A DNA stretch of 64,000 bases from Psychroflexus sp. ALD_RP9 (lineage in GTDB: Bacteria > Bacteroidota > Bacteroidia > Flavobacteriales > Flavobacteriaceae). Within the stretch, counting starts at the first letter, position 1, and every line of letters begins with the position of its first letter. Below the pieces are notes generated by a model. That model searched no databases, was not told the origin of the DNA, and saw only the letters and a list, made by a program, of their open reading frames with translations. This document shows, in pieces, positions 1 to 9,505 of this stretch. A program made the position numbers and the translations under genes. The stretch lies in assembly GCF_017311165.1 (NCBI RefSeq), contig NZ_CP062973.1:620001-684000 (forward strand). Reading direction: 5' to 3'.

Positions 1-2544
1 GGTTGCAAAAAAGGCCTGTCCGCCACCGCCACCTTGAATAAACTTACCTAGTTCACGGACTATTTTACCTGCATTTAATTCTTCTGAAACAATAGATTTA
101 GAAATATAGCAAGTCAGCAAGGCTTTATTATTATATTTTGAAGCTAAGATTACTACTAAGTCATCAAACTCTCCACCAAATTGAAACGCTAAATCTTTCA
201 TGGAACCAGCATCAAGATCAACTTGAGCTATTAAACTGTTTATACCGTTAATTGGTTTAATTTGAGATTTTAGTTCACTTTTAATATATTTTGCTTTTTC
301 TGCTTTTAATTGCTCGTTTTCTTTTTGTAGTTGTGCAGATTCGCTTAAAAGCTTATCAATAGCCTTTGAAACATCTTTAGGCTGATTAAGTAAGGCTTCT
401 ATCTGAGCTAATTTTTGAGCTTTATCATCAAGGTAAGATTTAACAGCATCTGCTGTAATGGCTTCAATTCGTCTAATTCCGGATGCTACTGAGCTTTCAC
501 TAGTAATTTTAAAACTCCATAACTCACTTGTATTTTTAACGTGAGTCCCACCACATAATTCCGTTGATTGTCCAAATTGGATGGTTCTTACCGTATCACC
601 ATATTTTTCGCCAAATAATGCAATTGCACCTTCACTTATAGCCTGATCATAAGGTATATTTCTTTTTTCTACTAAGTTGAGTTGTTCCTGAATTCTAGCG
701 TTGACGAAGGCTTCAACTTCAACTAACTCGTCACGACTGACTTTAGAAAAATGCGAAAAATCAAACCTTAAACTTCCCGAATGCACCATAGAGCCTTTTT
801 GCTCAACATGATCACCTAAAACGTGACGCAAAGCTTGATGCAATAAATGGGTTGCTGTATGGTTTGCAGCAGCACGTTGTCGCTGATTAGCATCTACAAC
901 TGCATTAAAAGTAGCATTGATATTTTTAGGTAAACTCTTAGTAATGTGAATAATTAAATTATTCTCTTTTTTTGTGTCTATGATGTATGTAACATCACCT
1001 GAAGGCGACTCTAAATAACCTTTATCTCCAACTTGGCCACCGCCTTCTGGATAAAAAGGCGTTAAATTAAAGACTAGTTGAAAAAGCGCTCCATCTTTTT
1101 TTGAAGTAACTTTTCGGTATTTAACGATTTTAACCGATGTTTCTAAATAGTCGTAACCTATAAACTCTTCAGAATCATCTTCTCTTATAACTTCCCAATC
1201 CTCAGTTGAAGTTTCGGCCGCTTTTCTAGATCGTGATTTTTGTTTTTCGAGTTCTGCATTAAATTCATTTTGATTTAATTTGAAATCGTTTTCTTCTAAA
1301 ATCAATGCGGTTAAATCGATAGGAAAACCAAAAGTATCGTATAATTCAAAAGCTTTTTTGCCTGAGATAATTTTAGTTGAACTTTGCTGCATGATTTGGT
1401 CTAACAATGTTAAGCCTTGATCTAATGTCCTTAAAAACGAGTGTTCTTCTTCTCTAATTACATTTTGGCAAAGTTGTTTTTGCTTTATAATTTCAGGAAA
1501 TGCTTTACCCATTTGCTTACTTAGCACATCAACTAATTTGTAGATAAAGGCTTCTTTCATCTTTAAAAATGTAAAACCATACCTAATCGCACGACGTAAA
1601 ATTCGCCTAATCACATAACCTGCGCCATTATTACTTGGTAATTGACCATCTGCAATAGCAAAGGCAACTGCTCTTACATGATCGGCTATTACACGAATTG
1701 CAATATCTACATCTTCAGTTTTACCATAACTAAAACCTGAAATCGTTTCAATTTCAGAGATAATTGGTGTAAAAACATCTGTATCATAATTAGATTGTAC
1801 ACCTTGCATGACCATCGCTAAACGTTCAAAACCCATGCCAGTATCGATATGTTTTGCGGGTAACTCAACTAATTTTCCATTAGCTAAACGGTTAAACTGA
1901 ATGAATACCAAATTCCATATCTCAACAACTTGTGGATGATCTTGATTAACTAATTCGTGACCAGGTTTTTTGGCTTTTTCAGCATCGGTTCTAATATCAA
2001 CATGAATTTCAGAAGCTGGGCCACAAGGACCTTGATCACCCATTTCCCAAAAATTATCTTTTTTATTGCCAAGTAAAATTCGGTTATCAGGAACAAATTG
2101 TTTCCAAATTTCGAAGGCTTCAGTATCTTTTGCTATGCCATCAACCTTATCGCCTTCAAAAATTGTAACGTAAAGACTGTTTTTATCAATTTTTAGCACT
2201 TCAGTTAAAAATTCCCAAGCCCAAGAGATAGCTTCATTTTTAAAATAATCGCCAATACTCCAATTCCCGAGCATTTCAAACATAGTATGGTGGTAGGTGT
2301 CTTTTCCTACCTCTTCTAAATCATTGTGTTTGCCACTAACTCGTAAACACTTCTGTGAATCGGCAATTTTAGTGCTTTTTGGTTTAGAATTACCAAGAAA
2401 ATACTCTTTAAACTGATTCATACCAGCATTAGTAAACATTAAGCTTGGATCATCCTTAAGAACAATGGGAGCTGATGGAACAATTTGATGTGATTTCGAG
2501 GTAAAAAAGTTTAAAAATTTATCGCGTAATTGTTGGGATTTCAT
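1..2544 (-). CDS. alaS: alanyl-tRNA synthetase (3' end cut by window)
   Basis: Class II aminoacyl-tRNA synthetase that charges tRNA-Ala in the cytoplasm. The reverse-strand frame opens at the ATG at 2544 ([14 protein letters not shown]) and stays open to base 1, about 848 residues, so only the last 20-30 residues are missing compared with the usual 870 or so. The N-terminal catalytic core has the [11 protein letters not shown] and [11 protein letters not shown] segments. The editing domain shows its zinc ligands in HTATHLLH and CGGTHV. A Gly-rich C-terminal segment ([11 protein letters not shown]) runs to the window edge. It is divergent from the M23 peptidase gene across about 105 bases. Identification is certain; the stop codon is not visible. 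Confidence 0.97.
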   Translation of the reverse strand, partial: MKSQQLRDKFLNFFTSKSHQIVPSAPIVLKDDPSLMFTNAGMNQFKEYFLGNSKPKSTKIADSQKCLRVSGKHNDLEEVGKDTYHHTMFEMLGNWSIGDYFKNEAISWAWEFLTEVLKIDKNSLYVTIFEGDKVDGIAKDTEAFEIWKQFVPDNRILLGNKKDNFWEMGDQGPCGPASEIHVDIRTDAEKAKKPGHELVNQDHPQVVEIWNLVFIQFNRLANGKLVELPAKHIDTGMGFERLAMVMQGVQSNYDTDVFTPIISEIETISGFSYGKTEDVDIAIRVIADHVRAVAFAIADGQLPSNNGAGYVIRRILRRAIRYGFTFLKMKEAFIYKLVDVLSKQMGKAFPEIIKQKQLCQNVIREEEHSFLRTLDQGLTLLDQIMQQSSTKIISGKKAFELYDTFGFPIDLTALILEENDFKLNQNEFNAELEKQKSRSRKAAETSTEDWEVIREDDSEEFIGYDYLETSVKIVKYRKVTSKKDGALFQLVFNLTPFYPEGGGQVGDKGYLESPSGDVTYIIDTKKENNLIIHITKSLPKNINATFNAVVDANQRQRAAANHTATHLLHQALRHVLGDHVEQKGSMVHSGSLRFDFSHFSKVSRDELVEVEAFVNARIQEQLNLVEKRNIPYDQAISEGAIALFGEKYGDTVRTIQFGQSTELCGGTHVKNTSELWSFKITSESSVASGIRRIEAITADAVKSYLDDKAQKLAQIEALLNQPKDVSKAIDKLLSESAQLQKENEQLKAEKAKYIKSELKSQIKPINGINSLIAQVDLDAGSMKDLAFQFGGEFDDLVVILASKYNNKALLTCYISKSIVSEELNAGKIVRELGKFIQGGGGGQAFFAT

Positions 2545-2563
2545 AAGGCTTTACTGGTTGATG

Positions 2564-2594
2564 TTTGTGTTCAGTTTCTTTTGTCTTATATTTG
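2564..2594 (+). promoter_or_regulatory. Bacteroidetes-type promoter of the M23-MerR-LemA-TPM run
   Basis: TTTG at 2564-2567, exactly 19 bases, then TATATTTG at 2587-2594. This is a full match to the Bacteroidetes primary-sigma consensus TTTG-N19-TAnnTTTG. The predicted start of transcription is near 2598, about 50 bases before the M23 start codon. Confidence 0.75.
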
Positions 2595-2650
2595 TATGAT
2601 ACATCGTGTATGTCTGCTAAACTTGAGCAAAAATACTATAAATTTAAAGA

Positions 2651-3625
2651 ATGAGTAAAGTAAAATATTACTACGATAGCGAAACCTTATCATATCGCAA
2701 AATCGAAGCTAAGAAAAGTAAGAAATTTGCTGTAGTACTCACATTTTTACTCGGTATTGTTGTTTCGAGTTTTTTACTTTTAATGCTTTACCTAAATATT
2801 CCTGGTATTGAAACTCCTAAAGAGCGAAAATACAAACGCGAGATTACACAAATGAAGCTTCAATATGAATTGTTGGATAAAAAAATGAATAATGTTGTTG
2901 AAGTTTTAGAGGATATTGAACAACGAGATAATAAAATATACCGCGTTTTTTTTGAAGCTAATCCCTTAACTTCAGAACAACGTCAATCTGGTTTTGGAGG
3001 AATTAACCGCTATGAAAATCTTGAAAATTTTGAAAATTCTGAACTGATCATATCAACCTCAAAAAAACTAGATGTTCTAACCAAACGCCTAGCTATTCAG
3101 TCACAATCTTTAGATGAAATTGTACAACTTGCTAAAAATAAAGAAGCATTACTTGAAGCTATACCAGCCATTCAACCTGTTAAGAATGATGACTTAAAAC
3201 GTACAGCTTCGGGTTATGGTATGCGATATCATCCGATTTACAAGTATCGTAAAATGCATAATGGCATGGATTTTTCAGCTCCGCAAGGTACTGAAGTTTT
3301 TGCTACGGGAAATGCAAAGGTTAAAAAAGCTCGTTTAACATCTGGTTTTGGAAATCTCATAATTCTAGACCACGGCTTTGGTTACGAAACTTATTATGCC
3401 CATTTAAAAGACATAAAGGTACGGCGAGGCCAAACCGTTAAACGTGGTGAGATTATTGGCACGGTTGGCAACACAGGCGTTTCTACAGGACCACATTTGC
3501 ACTATGAAGTTAGAAAAGACGGCCGACCAACTAACCCTATGAATTTTTATCATGGCGACTTAACGCCTGAAGAATATGACATCATGTTTAACATGTCTAC
3601 ACTTGAAAATCAATCTTTAGATTAA
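2651..3625 (+). CDS. M23-family (LytM) metallopeptidase, membrane-anchored
   Basis: Probable peptidoglycan endopeptidase, or a LytM-like activator, acting in the periplasm. One membrane segment lies at about residues 26-50, followed by a charged, probably coiled-coil stretch (about 55-105) and a C-terminal LytM domain (about 185-300). The zinc site looks intact: H203 and D207 in HNGMD, then H282 and H284 in HLHYE, so it should be catalytic. It is first in a forward run with MerR, LemA and two TPM genes, spaced by 1-3 bases, so one transcript is likely. Family assignment is firm; the exact cell-wall substrate is unknown. Confidence 0.92.
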   Translation: MSKVKYYYDSETLSYRKIEAKKSKKFAVVLTFLLGIVVSSFLLLMLYLNIPGIETPKERKYKREITQMKLQYELLDKKMNNVVEVLEDIEQRDNKIYRVFFEANPLTSEQRQSGFGGINRYENLENFENSELIISTSKKLDVLTKRLAIQSQSLDEIVQLAKNKEALLEAIPAIQPVKNDDLKRTASGYGMRYHPIYKYRKMHNGMDFSAPQGTEVFATGNAKVKKARLTSGFGNLIILDHGFGYETYYAHLKDIKVRRGQTVKRGEIIGTVGNTGVSTGPHLHYEVRKDGRPTNPMNFYHGDLTPEEYDIMFNMSTLENQSLD

Positions 3626-3627
3626 AC

Positions 3628-3957
3628 ATGAAATTAAGTGAGCAACATAAGTTATACTACACCATTGGTGAGGTAGCAAAAGCATTTAAGGTTAACACTT
3701 CTCTGATTCGATTCTGGGAAAAAGAATTTGATGACATCAAGCCAAAAAAAAATGCAAAAGGCAATCGAAGATTTTCTCACGAGGATTTAAAAAAATTAGA
3801 ACTTGTTTATCACTTAGTTAAAGAACGTGGATTTACACTTGAAGGTGCTAAAACTCATCTTAAAGAGCAAAGACAACAAACCTTATCAAAATTTGAAATG
3901 ATCAGTAAACTAAAAAGCATAAAAGAAGAATTAACCGAGATAAAAAATAATTTATAA
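3628..3957 (+). CDS. MerR-family transcriptional regulator
   Basis: Small DNA-binding protein of 109 residues. The N-terminal MerR winged helix-turn-helix covers about residues 10-80 (YTIGEVAKAF, then SLIRFWEKEF and NRRFSHEDL), followed by a short C-terminal helix for dimerisation. There is no effector-binding domain and no metal-binding cysteine pattern, so the signal is unknown. It starts 2 bases after the M23 stop and is followed after 1 base by the lemA-like gene, so it is embedded in the operon. The neighbourhood suggests a role in envelope genes, but this is inference. Confidence 0.9.
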   Translation: MKLSEQHKLYYTIGEVAKAFKVNTSLIRFWEKEFDDIKPKKNAKGNRRFSHEDLKKLELVYHLVKERGFTLEGAKTHLKEQRQQTLSKFEMISKLKSIKEELTEIKNNL

Positions 3958-3958
3958 A

Positions 3959-4561
3959 ATGAAAAAGTGGCTAATCCCCGTAGTTATAATTGTTCTAGTA
4001 GCAATTGGACTTTACAGCTGGACAAAAGGTTTTAATAATACAGCTGTAACTTTACAAGAAGATGCTAAAACCAAATGGAGTAATGTAGAAAGCGCCTACC
4101 AACGTAGAAGTGACTTAATCGGAAATTTAGTAAAAACAGTTCAAGGTGCTGCTGATTTTGAAAAGAGTACGCTAACTGAAGTTATTGAAGCTAGAGCTAA
4201 GGCAACTTCTGTAAATATTGATGCGGGTAATTTAAATGCTTCTCAAATTCAAAATTTTAGCAAAGCTCAAAGCGGATTAACTTCAGCATTATCTAAACTT
4301 TTAGTAAGTGTAGAGCGGTACCCGGATTTAAAATCGAATCAAAACTTTATGAATCTTCAAAACCAGCTTGAAGGTACAGAAAACCGTATAAATATAGAAC
4401 GTAATAAATTTAATGAAACTGTAGGCAGCTATAACAAACACATTAAAATATTTCCTAACAGTATTTTTGCTGGCTGGTTTGGTTTTGAAGAAATGACACG
4501 TTATAAAGCCGATGAAGGCGCTCAAAATGCACCTGATGTTGAATTTGATTTTAACCAATAA
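3959..4561 (+). CDS. LemA family protein
   Basis: LemA proteins have one N-terminal membrane helix and a helical bundle outside; their biochemical role is unclear. Here the helix is at about residues 4-18, followed by the family segments AYQRRSDLIGNLVKTV and NIERNKFNETVGSYN, and 200 residues in total is normal. It is directly followed by two TPM-domain genes. LemA plus TPM proteins is a widespread pairing in Bacteroidota, so a joint envelope function is likely but unproven. Confidence 0.93.
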   Translation: MKKWLIPVVIIVLVAIGLYSWTKGFNNTAVTLQEDAKTKWSNVESAYQRRSDLIGNLVKTVQGAADFEKSTLTEVIEARAKATSVNIDAGNLNASQIQNFSKAQSGLTSALSKLLVSVERYPDLKSNQNFMNLQNQLEGTENRINIERNKFNETVGSYNKHIKIFPNSIFAGWFGFEEMTRYKADEGAQNAPDVEFDFNQ

Positions 4562-4564
4562 GTT

Positions 4565-5005
4565 ATGAGTGATTTATCTGCATACATCTCAAAAAAAGAA
4601 GAAAAATTAATTGTTAATGCCATAAAAACAGCAGAAAAAAATACTTCAGGTGAAATTCGCGTTCATATAGAAAAAAAATGTCCTGCTGATGATGCTTTTG
4701 ATCGAGCTTTAGAAGTATTCGAAAAGCTAGACATGCATAAAACTGAATTGCAGAATGGTGTTTTACTTTACGTCGCCATCGAAGATCATAAATTTGTTAT
4801 ATGCGGTGATAAAGGTATTAATGATGTTGTTCCAAAAAATTTTTGGGAAAGCACTAAAGATATAGTAATTAGCAACTTTAAAATAGGAAATTACTGTAAA
4901 GGTCTAGTAGACGGTATCTTAAAAGCTGGAGAAGAACTTAAAGCACATTTTCCTTACCAATCTGACGATGAAAATGAACTCTCAGATCAAATTTCAAAAG
5001 CTTAG
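4565..5005 (+). CDS. TPM-domain protein, soluble
   Basis: The 146 residues contain one TPM domain (a small alpha/beta fold also called TPM_phosphatase or DUF477). Seen: SGEIRVHIE, the VLLYVAIEDHKFVICGDKGI strand region and a C-terminal helix. No signal peptide and no membrane segment, unlike the next gene, so it is probably cytoplasmic. It lies 3 bases after the lemA-like gene and 3 bases before the second TPM gene. The function of this soluble paralogue is unknown. Confidence 0.88.
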   Translation: MSDLSAYISKKEEKLIVNAIKTAEKNTSGEIRVHIEKKCPADDAFDRALEVFEKLDMHKTELQNGVLLYVAIEDHKFVICGDKGINDVVPKNFWESTKDIVISNFKIGNYCKGLVDGILKAGEELKAHFPYQSDDENELSDQISKA

Positions 5006-5008
5006 TTT

Positions 5009-5815
5009 ATGCATTTTAAATCAACAAAAAATCTACTTGTATTAGTCGTCTTTACACTAATTACAGCAATTGGTTTTGCTCAATATACAATTCCAGAAAT
5101 ACCAAAGACTGAAACTGCGGTTTATGATAAAGCTGATATCCTTGACCAAGATGAAGAACTAGCGTTAACTAGAAAGTTAATTAGTTATGCTGACACAACA
5201 TCAACACAAATTGTTTTTGTAAGTATAAAAAGTCTTCAAGGTGAAAACATTAACCTCTTAGCAGCCGAATGGGCAGAAAAATGGAACATTGGTCAACAAA
5301 AAAATGATAATGGTTTGATTATTTTGATGTCTGAAAATGATCGTGAAATAAGCATTCAAAACGGGTATGGCTTAGAACCTTACTTAACTGATTTAACAAC
5401 TAGTACAATCATTAATCAAATTATTATTCCTGAATTTAAAAAAGCAAATTACTATAAAGGTTTAGACCAAGGAACCTCAGCCATCTTTGAAGTTTTAGCA
5501 GGAAAATTTGATCCTCAAAGCATTAAAAGTAAAAATAGTGACGTTTCATGGTCGTTTCTAATCTTTCCCATCTTAATTGTGATTGTCATTTTTATTATTG
5601 CATCACGTCGTAAAAACAATGGTGGTGGCTCAGGTGGTAGACGTTCAGGCTCACCCGATTTGTTTGATATATTAGTTTTAAGTAGTCTTGGTCGGGGTGG
5701 CTTTGGCGGCGGAAGTTTTGGCAGCGGTTCATCTTCAGGTGGTTTTGGTGGCGGATTTAGTGGTGGCTTTGGTGGCGGAAGCTTTGGTGGTGGTGGCGCT
5801 AGCGGTAGCTGGTAA
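5009..5815 (+). CDS. TPM-domain membrane protein with Gly-rich tail
   Basis: The order of parts is: signal peptide (about 1-24, ending near IGFAQ), TPM domain (about 30-165, with TQIVFVSIKSL and GLIILMSENDREISIQNGYGLE), one membrane helix (about 182-198, FLIFPILIVIVIFIIAS), and a C-terminal tail of about 70 residues made almost only of Gly, Ser and Phe, ending GGGASGSW. This layout is typical of TPM proteins encoded beside LemA. The tail is low-complexity and should not be read as a repeat element. It is last in its operon; an imperfect hairpin lies just downstream. Confidence 0.92.
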   Translation: MHFKSTKNLLVLVVFTLITAIGFAQYTIPEIPKTETAVYDKADILDQDEELALTRKLISYADTTSTQIVFVSIKSLQGENINLLAAEWAEKWNIGQQKNDNGLIILMSENDREISIQNGYGLEPYLTDLTTSTIINQIIIPEFKKANYYKGLDQGTSAIFEVLAGKFDPQSIKSKNSDVSWSFLIFPILIVIVIFIIASRRKNNGGGSGGRRSGSPDLFDILVLSSLGRGGFGGGSFGSGSSSGGFGGGFSGGFGGGSFGGGGASGSW

Positions 5816-5818
5816 ATT

Positions 5819-5900
5819 ATACCAAATCTCTCATAAAATAAGATAAATAAATAGTTTATATTGCCTTTATTTTTGTCTCATCTTATAGAATATTTGGTAT
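5819..5900. repeat. imperfect inverted repeat between convergent genes
   Basis: ATACCAAAT (5819-5827) is matched by ATTTGGTAT (5892-5900). Inside, ATAAGAT (5838-5844) pairs with ATCTTAT (5880-5886). This gives a long, bulged hairpin between the TPM gene and the converging regulator gene. It may act as a two-way terminator or be a small dispersed repeat. The same 9-mer occurs again at 6583-6591. Confidence 0.5.
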
Positions 5901-5905
5901 TACTT

Positions 5906-6112
5906 CTATTGCTCGATTTCAAAAATTTCTTCAACAGTGGTTGTAAACACTTCAGCTATTTTTAATGCTAATAAAGTTGAAGGTACATACTTTCCTTTTT
6001 CAATAGCATTAATTGCTTGACGACTACTTCCAATAGCTTTAGCTAAGTCAGCTTGTGTCATATCTTTTTTAGCGCGCCAAACTTTAATATGGTTCTTAAT
6101 TTTACCTTCCAT
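5906..6112 (-). CDS. Xre/Cro-type helix-turn-helix regulator
   Basis: This 68-residue protein is little more than one HTH_3 domain: DMTQADLAKAIGSSRQAINAIEKGKY is the helix-turn-helix region (given here as its first and last parts, about residues 18-43), followed by the conserved PSTLLALKIAEVF. Its ATG at 6112 overlaps the end of the upstream membrane-protein gene by 11 bases, so the two are translationally coupled. Small regulators of this type often repress their own operon. A perfect palindrome in the promoter of the pair fits that. The signal is probably linked to the membrane partner, which is inference. Confidence 0.9.
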   Translation of the reverse strand: MEGKIKNHIKVWRAKKDMTQADLAKAIGSSRQAINAIEKGKYVPSTLLALKIAEVFTTTVEEIFEIEQ

Positions 6113-6569
6113 TAGAGCTAAATTTTAATTTCAATTGAAACCTTGCAATAAATATAATAAGCAAGGTAAACATATTATAAACCATAACTGTAAAGAAATC
6201 TAGACCATGAACAAAAATAAATGCCAAAATTAAAATAGCGTAATTCACATAAACAGCCCAAACTAATGATGATAGACGAAGTTGAGTTATAAACTCATCT
6301 TCAATTTTTTCTTTAGAAAAGGCAACTAAAATTCCGCCCACAATAACAAAGATTCCCATTAAATCATTTAACATATTTTGAGGAGTCCATTTAAAAAATT
6401 CATTGTTTTCAGAATTTAAAACATCTGAAGTATAAAAACTAAGAAGTTTTACATCGAAAAAATCAGGTTCTAAATCGTTTGATAAAACCACGAAACCACC
6501 AATTATACCAATGCTAAAAATCAACCAACCTAATGGTTTTACAGAATTTGGAAAAAAATATGTTTGCAT
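6102..6569 (-). CDS. four-helix membrane protein paired with HTH regulator
   Basis: 155 residues with about four membrane segments (about 14-30, 68-84, 108-125, 131-146). A charged segment EKIEDEFITQLRLSSL lies between the second and third. I start it at the ATG at 6569; a TTG two codons upstream is possible but less likely. The predicted transcription start lies only about 12-16 bases upstream. No enzyme motif is visible. The pairing with a tiny Xre regulator is common in Bacteroidota, but I know of no proven function. Confidence 0.82.
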   Translation of the reverse strand: MQTYFFPNSVKPLGWLIFSIGIIGGFVVLSNDLEPDFFDVKLLSFYTSDVLNSENNEFFKWTPQNMLNDLMGIFVIVGGILVAFSKEKIEDEFITQLRLSSLVWAVYVNYAILILAFIFVHGLDFFTVMVYNMFTLLIIFIARFQLKLKFSSNGR

Positions 6570-6586
6570 AGTCAATTATTTTATAC

Positions 6587-6617
6587 CAAATGTAAATAAT
6601 AATTTACATATGTCAAA
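6587..6617 (-). promoter_or_regulatory. promoter of membrane protein-HTH operon
   Basis: On the reverse strand, TTTG (6614-6617) is followed by exactly 19 bases and TACATTTG (6587-6594), a full match to the Bacteroidetes consensus. Transcription should start near 6583, leaving a very short leader before the ATG at 6569. Confidence 0.75.
6590..6609. promoter_or_regulatory. palindromic operator inside the promoter
   Basis: Perfect inverted repeat ATGTAAAT-AATA-ATTTACAT with 8-base arms. It fills the spacer and overlaps the -7 box of the promoter above (about -26 to -7). That is the position expected for a repressor site. The HTH protein of the same operon is the obvious candidate ligand (inference). 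Confidence 0.65.
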
Positions 6618-6623
6618 AATAAT

Positions 6624-7925
6624 TTACTTTTTTCGCATATAAACGGAAATCGGAACACCTGTAAAATTAAAATGCTCACGTAGTTTATTTTCTAAAAAAC
6701 GTTTGTAAGGTTCTTTAACATATTGCGGTAAATTACAGAAAAAAGCAAATTGAGGCTGAGGAGTTGGAAGTTGCGTTATAAACTTGATCTTTACATATTT
6801 ACCTTTTGTTGCTGGTGGTGGATAATTTTGAATAATTGGAAGTAACACGTCATTAAGTTCACGTGTTTTTATGCGCTTACTTCTGTTTTTATAAACTTCA
6901 ACAGCAGTTTCTATAGCCTTATAAATACGCTGTTTATTTAATACTGATACAAAAACAATTGGTACATCTATGAAGGGAGAAATACGGGCTTGAATAGCTG
7001 CCTTGTACTCTTTCAATGTGTTAGTATCCTTTTCTATTAAGTCCCATTTATTAACAAGAATTACAATCCCTTTTCTGTTTTTATCAGCTAGCCAAAAAAT
7101 ATTTTGTACTTGACTATCAAAACCGCGATTTGCATCTAAAATTAAAATAATTACGTCTGAGTTCTCGATAGCACGAACACTTCTCATAACGGAGTAAAAT
7201 TCTAAATCTTCTTTTACTTTAGCTTTACGTCTAATACCAGCCGTATCAACTAATTTAAAGTCGAAACCAAAACGATTAAATCGCGTGTCGATTGCATCAC
7301 GGGTTGTTCCAGCAATATCTGTTACAATGTAGCGGTCTTCGCCAATTAGAGCATTAATGAATGAAGATTTACCAGCGTTAGGTCTACCTACAACGGCAAA
7401 TTTAGGCAACTCATCAAAGTCATCTACAACGTCTTCAGGAAGAGCTTCAACAACTTGGTCAAGTAGTTCACCAGTTCCGCTTCCATTAATTGCTGAAATA
7501 CAATAAATTTCACCTAAGCCTAAGTTGTAAAATTCAACTGCATCTAAGCGTGCTTTGTTAGAGTCTACTTTATTAACCGCTAAAACTACTGGTTTATCGT
7601 GCTTTCGAAGTAGTTTTGCCACTTCATTATCCATCGGAGTAATCCCAGAAGTAACATCAACTACAAATACAATTACATCAGCTTCATCAATGGCGAGTTC
7701 TACTTGCTTATCGATTTCTGCTTCAAAAACATCATCACTACCAACCACATAACCGCCGGTATCAATTAAGGTAAATTCTTTTCCATTCCAGTCAGATTTA
7801 CCGTAATGCCGATCTCTTGTAACGCCACTTACAGCATCTACAATGGCTTCACGCCTTTTGATTAAGCGGTTAAAAAAAGTTGATTTGCCTACATTTGGTC
7901 GGCCTACTACTGCTACAATTCCCAT
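6624..7925 (-). CDS. der: ribosome-assembly GTPase Der (EngA)
   Basis: Double GTPase needed for 50S ribosome maturation. Two G domains are visible: the first opens with [12 protein letters not shown] and has DTGGY and NKVD; the second has [17 protein letters not shown] and NKWD. A C-terminal KH-like domain follows (about 350-433). The length of 433 is normal. The start at 7925 fits the first G1 motif at residue 8. A TAAATTTG -7 box lies on the reverse strand at 7946-7953. Divergent from a small membrane-protein gene. Confidence 0.98.
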   Translation of the reverse strand: MGIVAVVGRPNVGKSTFFNRLIKRREAIVDAVSGVTRDRHYGKSDWNGKEFTLIDTGGYVVGSDDVFEAEIDKQVELAIDEADVIVFVVDVTSGITPMDNEVAKLLRKHDKPVVLAVNKVDSNKARLDAVEFYNLGLGEIYCISAINGSGTGELLDQVVEALPEDVVDDFDELPKFAVVGRPNAGKSSFINALIGEDRYIVTDIAGTTRDAIDTRFNRFGFDFKLVDTAGIRRKAKVKEDLEFYSVMRSVRAIENSDVIILILDANRGFDSQVQNIFWLADKNRKGIVILVNKWDLIEKDTNTLKEYKAAIQARISPFIDVPIVFVSVLNKQRIYKAIETAVEVYKNRSKRIKTRELNDVLLPIIQNYPPPATKGKYVKIKFITQLPTPQPQFAFFCNLPQYVKEPYKRFLENKLREHFNFTGVPISVYMRKK

Positions 7926-8036
7926 GAGTGATAATTAATAATTTGCAAATTTACGTCATTATTTAGAGATATAGTTGAAATACTTGTGCTAAGCTCTAAT
8001 TTTGAAAATTTATGTACTTTTAGGTTTTATAATTTT

Positions 8037-8546
8037 ATGGTTAAAATTTTAAGTGTAGAAGAATTAAATGAGCAACTTCAGCTAAAACCTAGATTTAAAG
8101 TTGAAGTTAATGATGCTAATATTCAAAAACGTTTTTCAGCTGAGAAAAATCACCAATCTATAAGTAATGTGATCATCAAGTGTCTAGATGAGCATGTTTG
8201 GTTGTCTATTCCACCAATAGAAAAACGCTATTATTCACCACGTTTACATGTTGAAATTGAGCAACGTGAAAGACAATGTATTTTGCACTGTACTTTTGGT
8301 CCTGATCCTAACTTATGGACGATGTTTATGTTTGTACACTTTTTTTTAGGTTTAGCTTTTATTGGTGTGTTAACTTTATATTATACAAATACAACTCTAG
8401 GTAATTCTAATATTTTAGCCTACAGTTTGATGCTTACAATTGCATTGTTGTGGGTTGCTCTATATGTTTTTGCAAGGAATAACAGGCAAAAAGCCGCGCC
8501 ACAATCAAAAATGCTGCTTAAAGTATTAACAAAAATAATTAGTTAG
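8037..8546 (+). CDS. hypothetical protein with two membrane helices
   Basis: 169 residues from the ATG at 8037 (MVKILSVEELNEQ); an upstream in-frame GTG exists but adds an unlikely N-terminus. The first 95 residues look soluble and beta-rich (HVWLSIPPIEKRYYSP, RLHVEIEQRERQCIL), then FGPDPNLWTMFMF leads into two membrane helices (about 101-121 and 127-147) and a basic tail. I do not recognise a named family. It lies between der and era and its stop overlaps the converging era gene by 8 bases. Confidence 0.75.
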   Translation: MVKILSVEELNEQLQLKPRFKVEVNDANIQKRFSAEKNHQSISNVIIKCLDEHVWLSIPPIEKRYYSPRLHVEIEQRERQCILHCTFGPDPNLWTMFMFVHFFLGLAFIGVLTLYYTNTTLGNSNILAYSLMLTIALLWVALYVFARNNRQKAAPQSKMLLKVLTKIIS

Positions 8547-9429
8547 AAGAATTATCGTAACCAAAGCGTTTGAGTTGATTAGGATTACTACGCCAGTTTT
8601 TATTGACTTTTACATATAACTCAAGATGTATTTTTTTATCAAAGAATTTCTCTAAGTCTTTTCGAGCTTCAGTGCCAATACGCTTAATTCCTTTACCTTG
8701 ATGACCTATAATTATACCGCGTTGTGAATCGCGCTCGACCATAATAATACTTCTGATCTTGATAATTTTATTAGATTCTTCGAAGGCTTCAGTTTCAACT
8801 TCGACACTGTAAGGTATTTCTTTTTTATAATGAACTAAAATGCGTTCTCTAATTTTTTCGTTAACAAAAAAGCGTTCAGGTTTATCTGTAAGTTGGTCTT
8901 TGGGATAAAATGCAGGAGATTCGGGAAGCAACTCAATTAATCTAGACTTAAGGTTATCGACACCGAAATTATTTAAGGCTGAAATGGCATATACCTCAGC
9001 ATTTGGTAATTGTTGTTTCCAATACTCAATTTGATCTTCAACAAATTCTTGATTGTTTAAATCAATTTTGTTTAATAATAAAATGACTGGAATATCTGAA
9101 TTTTGAAGTTTTATAAAAAAATCTTCATTTTTTAAAGCTTTTTCACCTGTTTCGACGAGATAAATCAGTACATCAGCATCTTGAAATGCTGATTTCACAA
9201 AATCCATCATCGACTCTTGCAAACTGTAAGCCGGTTTAATAATTCCTGGAGTATCACTAAATACCATTTGGTAATCATCATCACTTAAAATACCTAAAAT
9301 TCGGTGACGTGTAGTTTGTGCTTTGTTGGTGATAATTGATAATTTTTCACCAAGAATAGCATTCATTAATGTTGATTTACCAACATTGGGATTACCAATT
9401 ATGTTTACAAATCCTGCTTTATGTTTCAT
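8539..9429 (-). CDS. era: GTPase Era
   Basis: Era binds 16S rRNA late in 30S assembly. Seen: G1 GNPNVGKSTLMN, G3 DTPGI, G4 NKID, and a C-terminal KH domain with the GxxG loop in GIIIGHQGKGIKRIG, about residues 236-250. The length of 296 is typical. It starts at the ATG at 9429, just after a terminator-like hairpin that ends the infB transcript. It overlaps the converging gene at 8546 by 8 bases. Confidence 0.98.
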   Translation of the reverse strand: MKHKAGFVNIIGNPNVGKSTLMNAILGEKLSIITNKAQTTRHRILGILSDDDYQMVFSDTPGIIKPAYSLQESMMDFVKSAFQDADVLIYLVETGEKALKNEDFFIKLQNSDIPVILLLNKIDLNNQEFVEDQIEYWKQQLPNAEVYAISALNNFGVDNLKSRLIELLPESPAFYPKDQLTDKPERFFVNEKIRERILVHYKKEIPYSVEVETEAFEESNKIIKIRSIIMVERDSQRGIIIGHQGKGIKRIGTEARKDLEKFFDKKIHLELYVKVNKNWRSNPNQLKRFGYDNSSN

Positions 9430-9440
9430 AATTAAATTTA

Positions 9441-9483
9441 TTCAAAAAAATTGAGCTACCTTAATTTAAAGATAGCTCAATTT
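9441..9483 (-). terminator. intrinsic terminator of rimP-nusA-infB
   Basis: Reverse-strand stem AAATTGAGCTATCTT / AAGGTAGCTCAATTT (15 pairs with one G-U type mismatch, 6-base loop, 9448-9483) followed by a T run. It lies between the infB stop and the era start. Confidence 0.75.
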
Positions 9484-9505
9484 AATTAATTCTTTAAACC
9501 TTGTT

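Noticed and set aside
5620..5812. Repeated GGTGGC-type DNA
   Set aside because: It codes for the Gly-rich tail that TPM membrane proteins normally carry.
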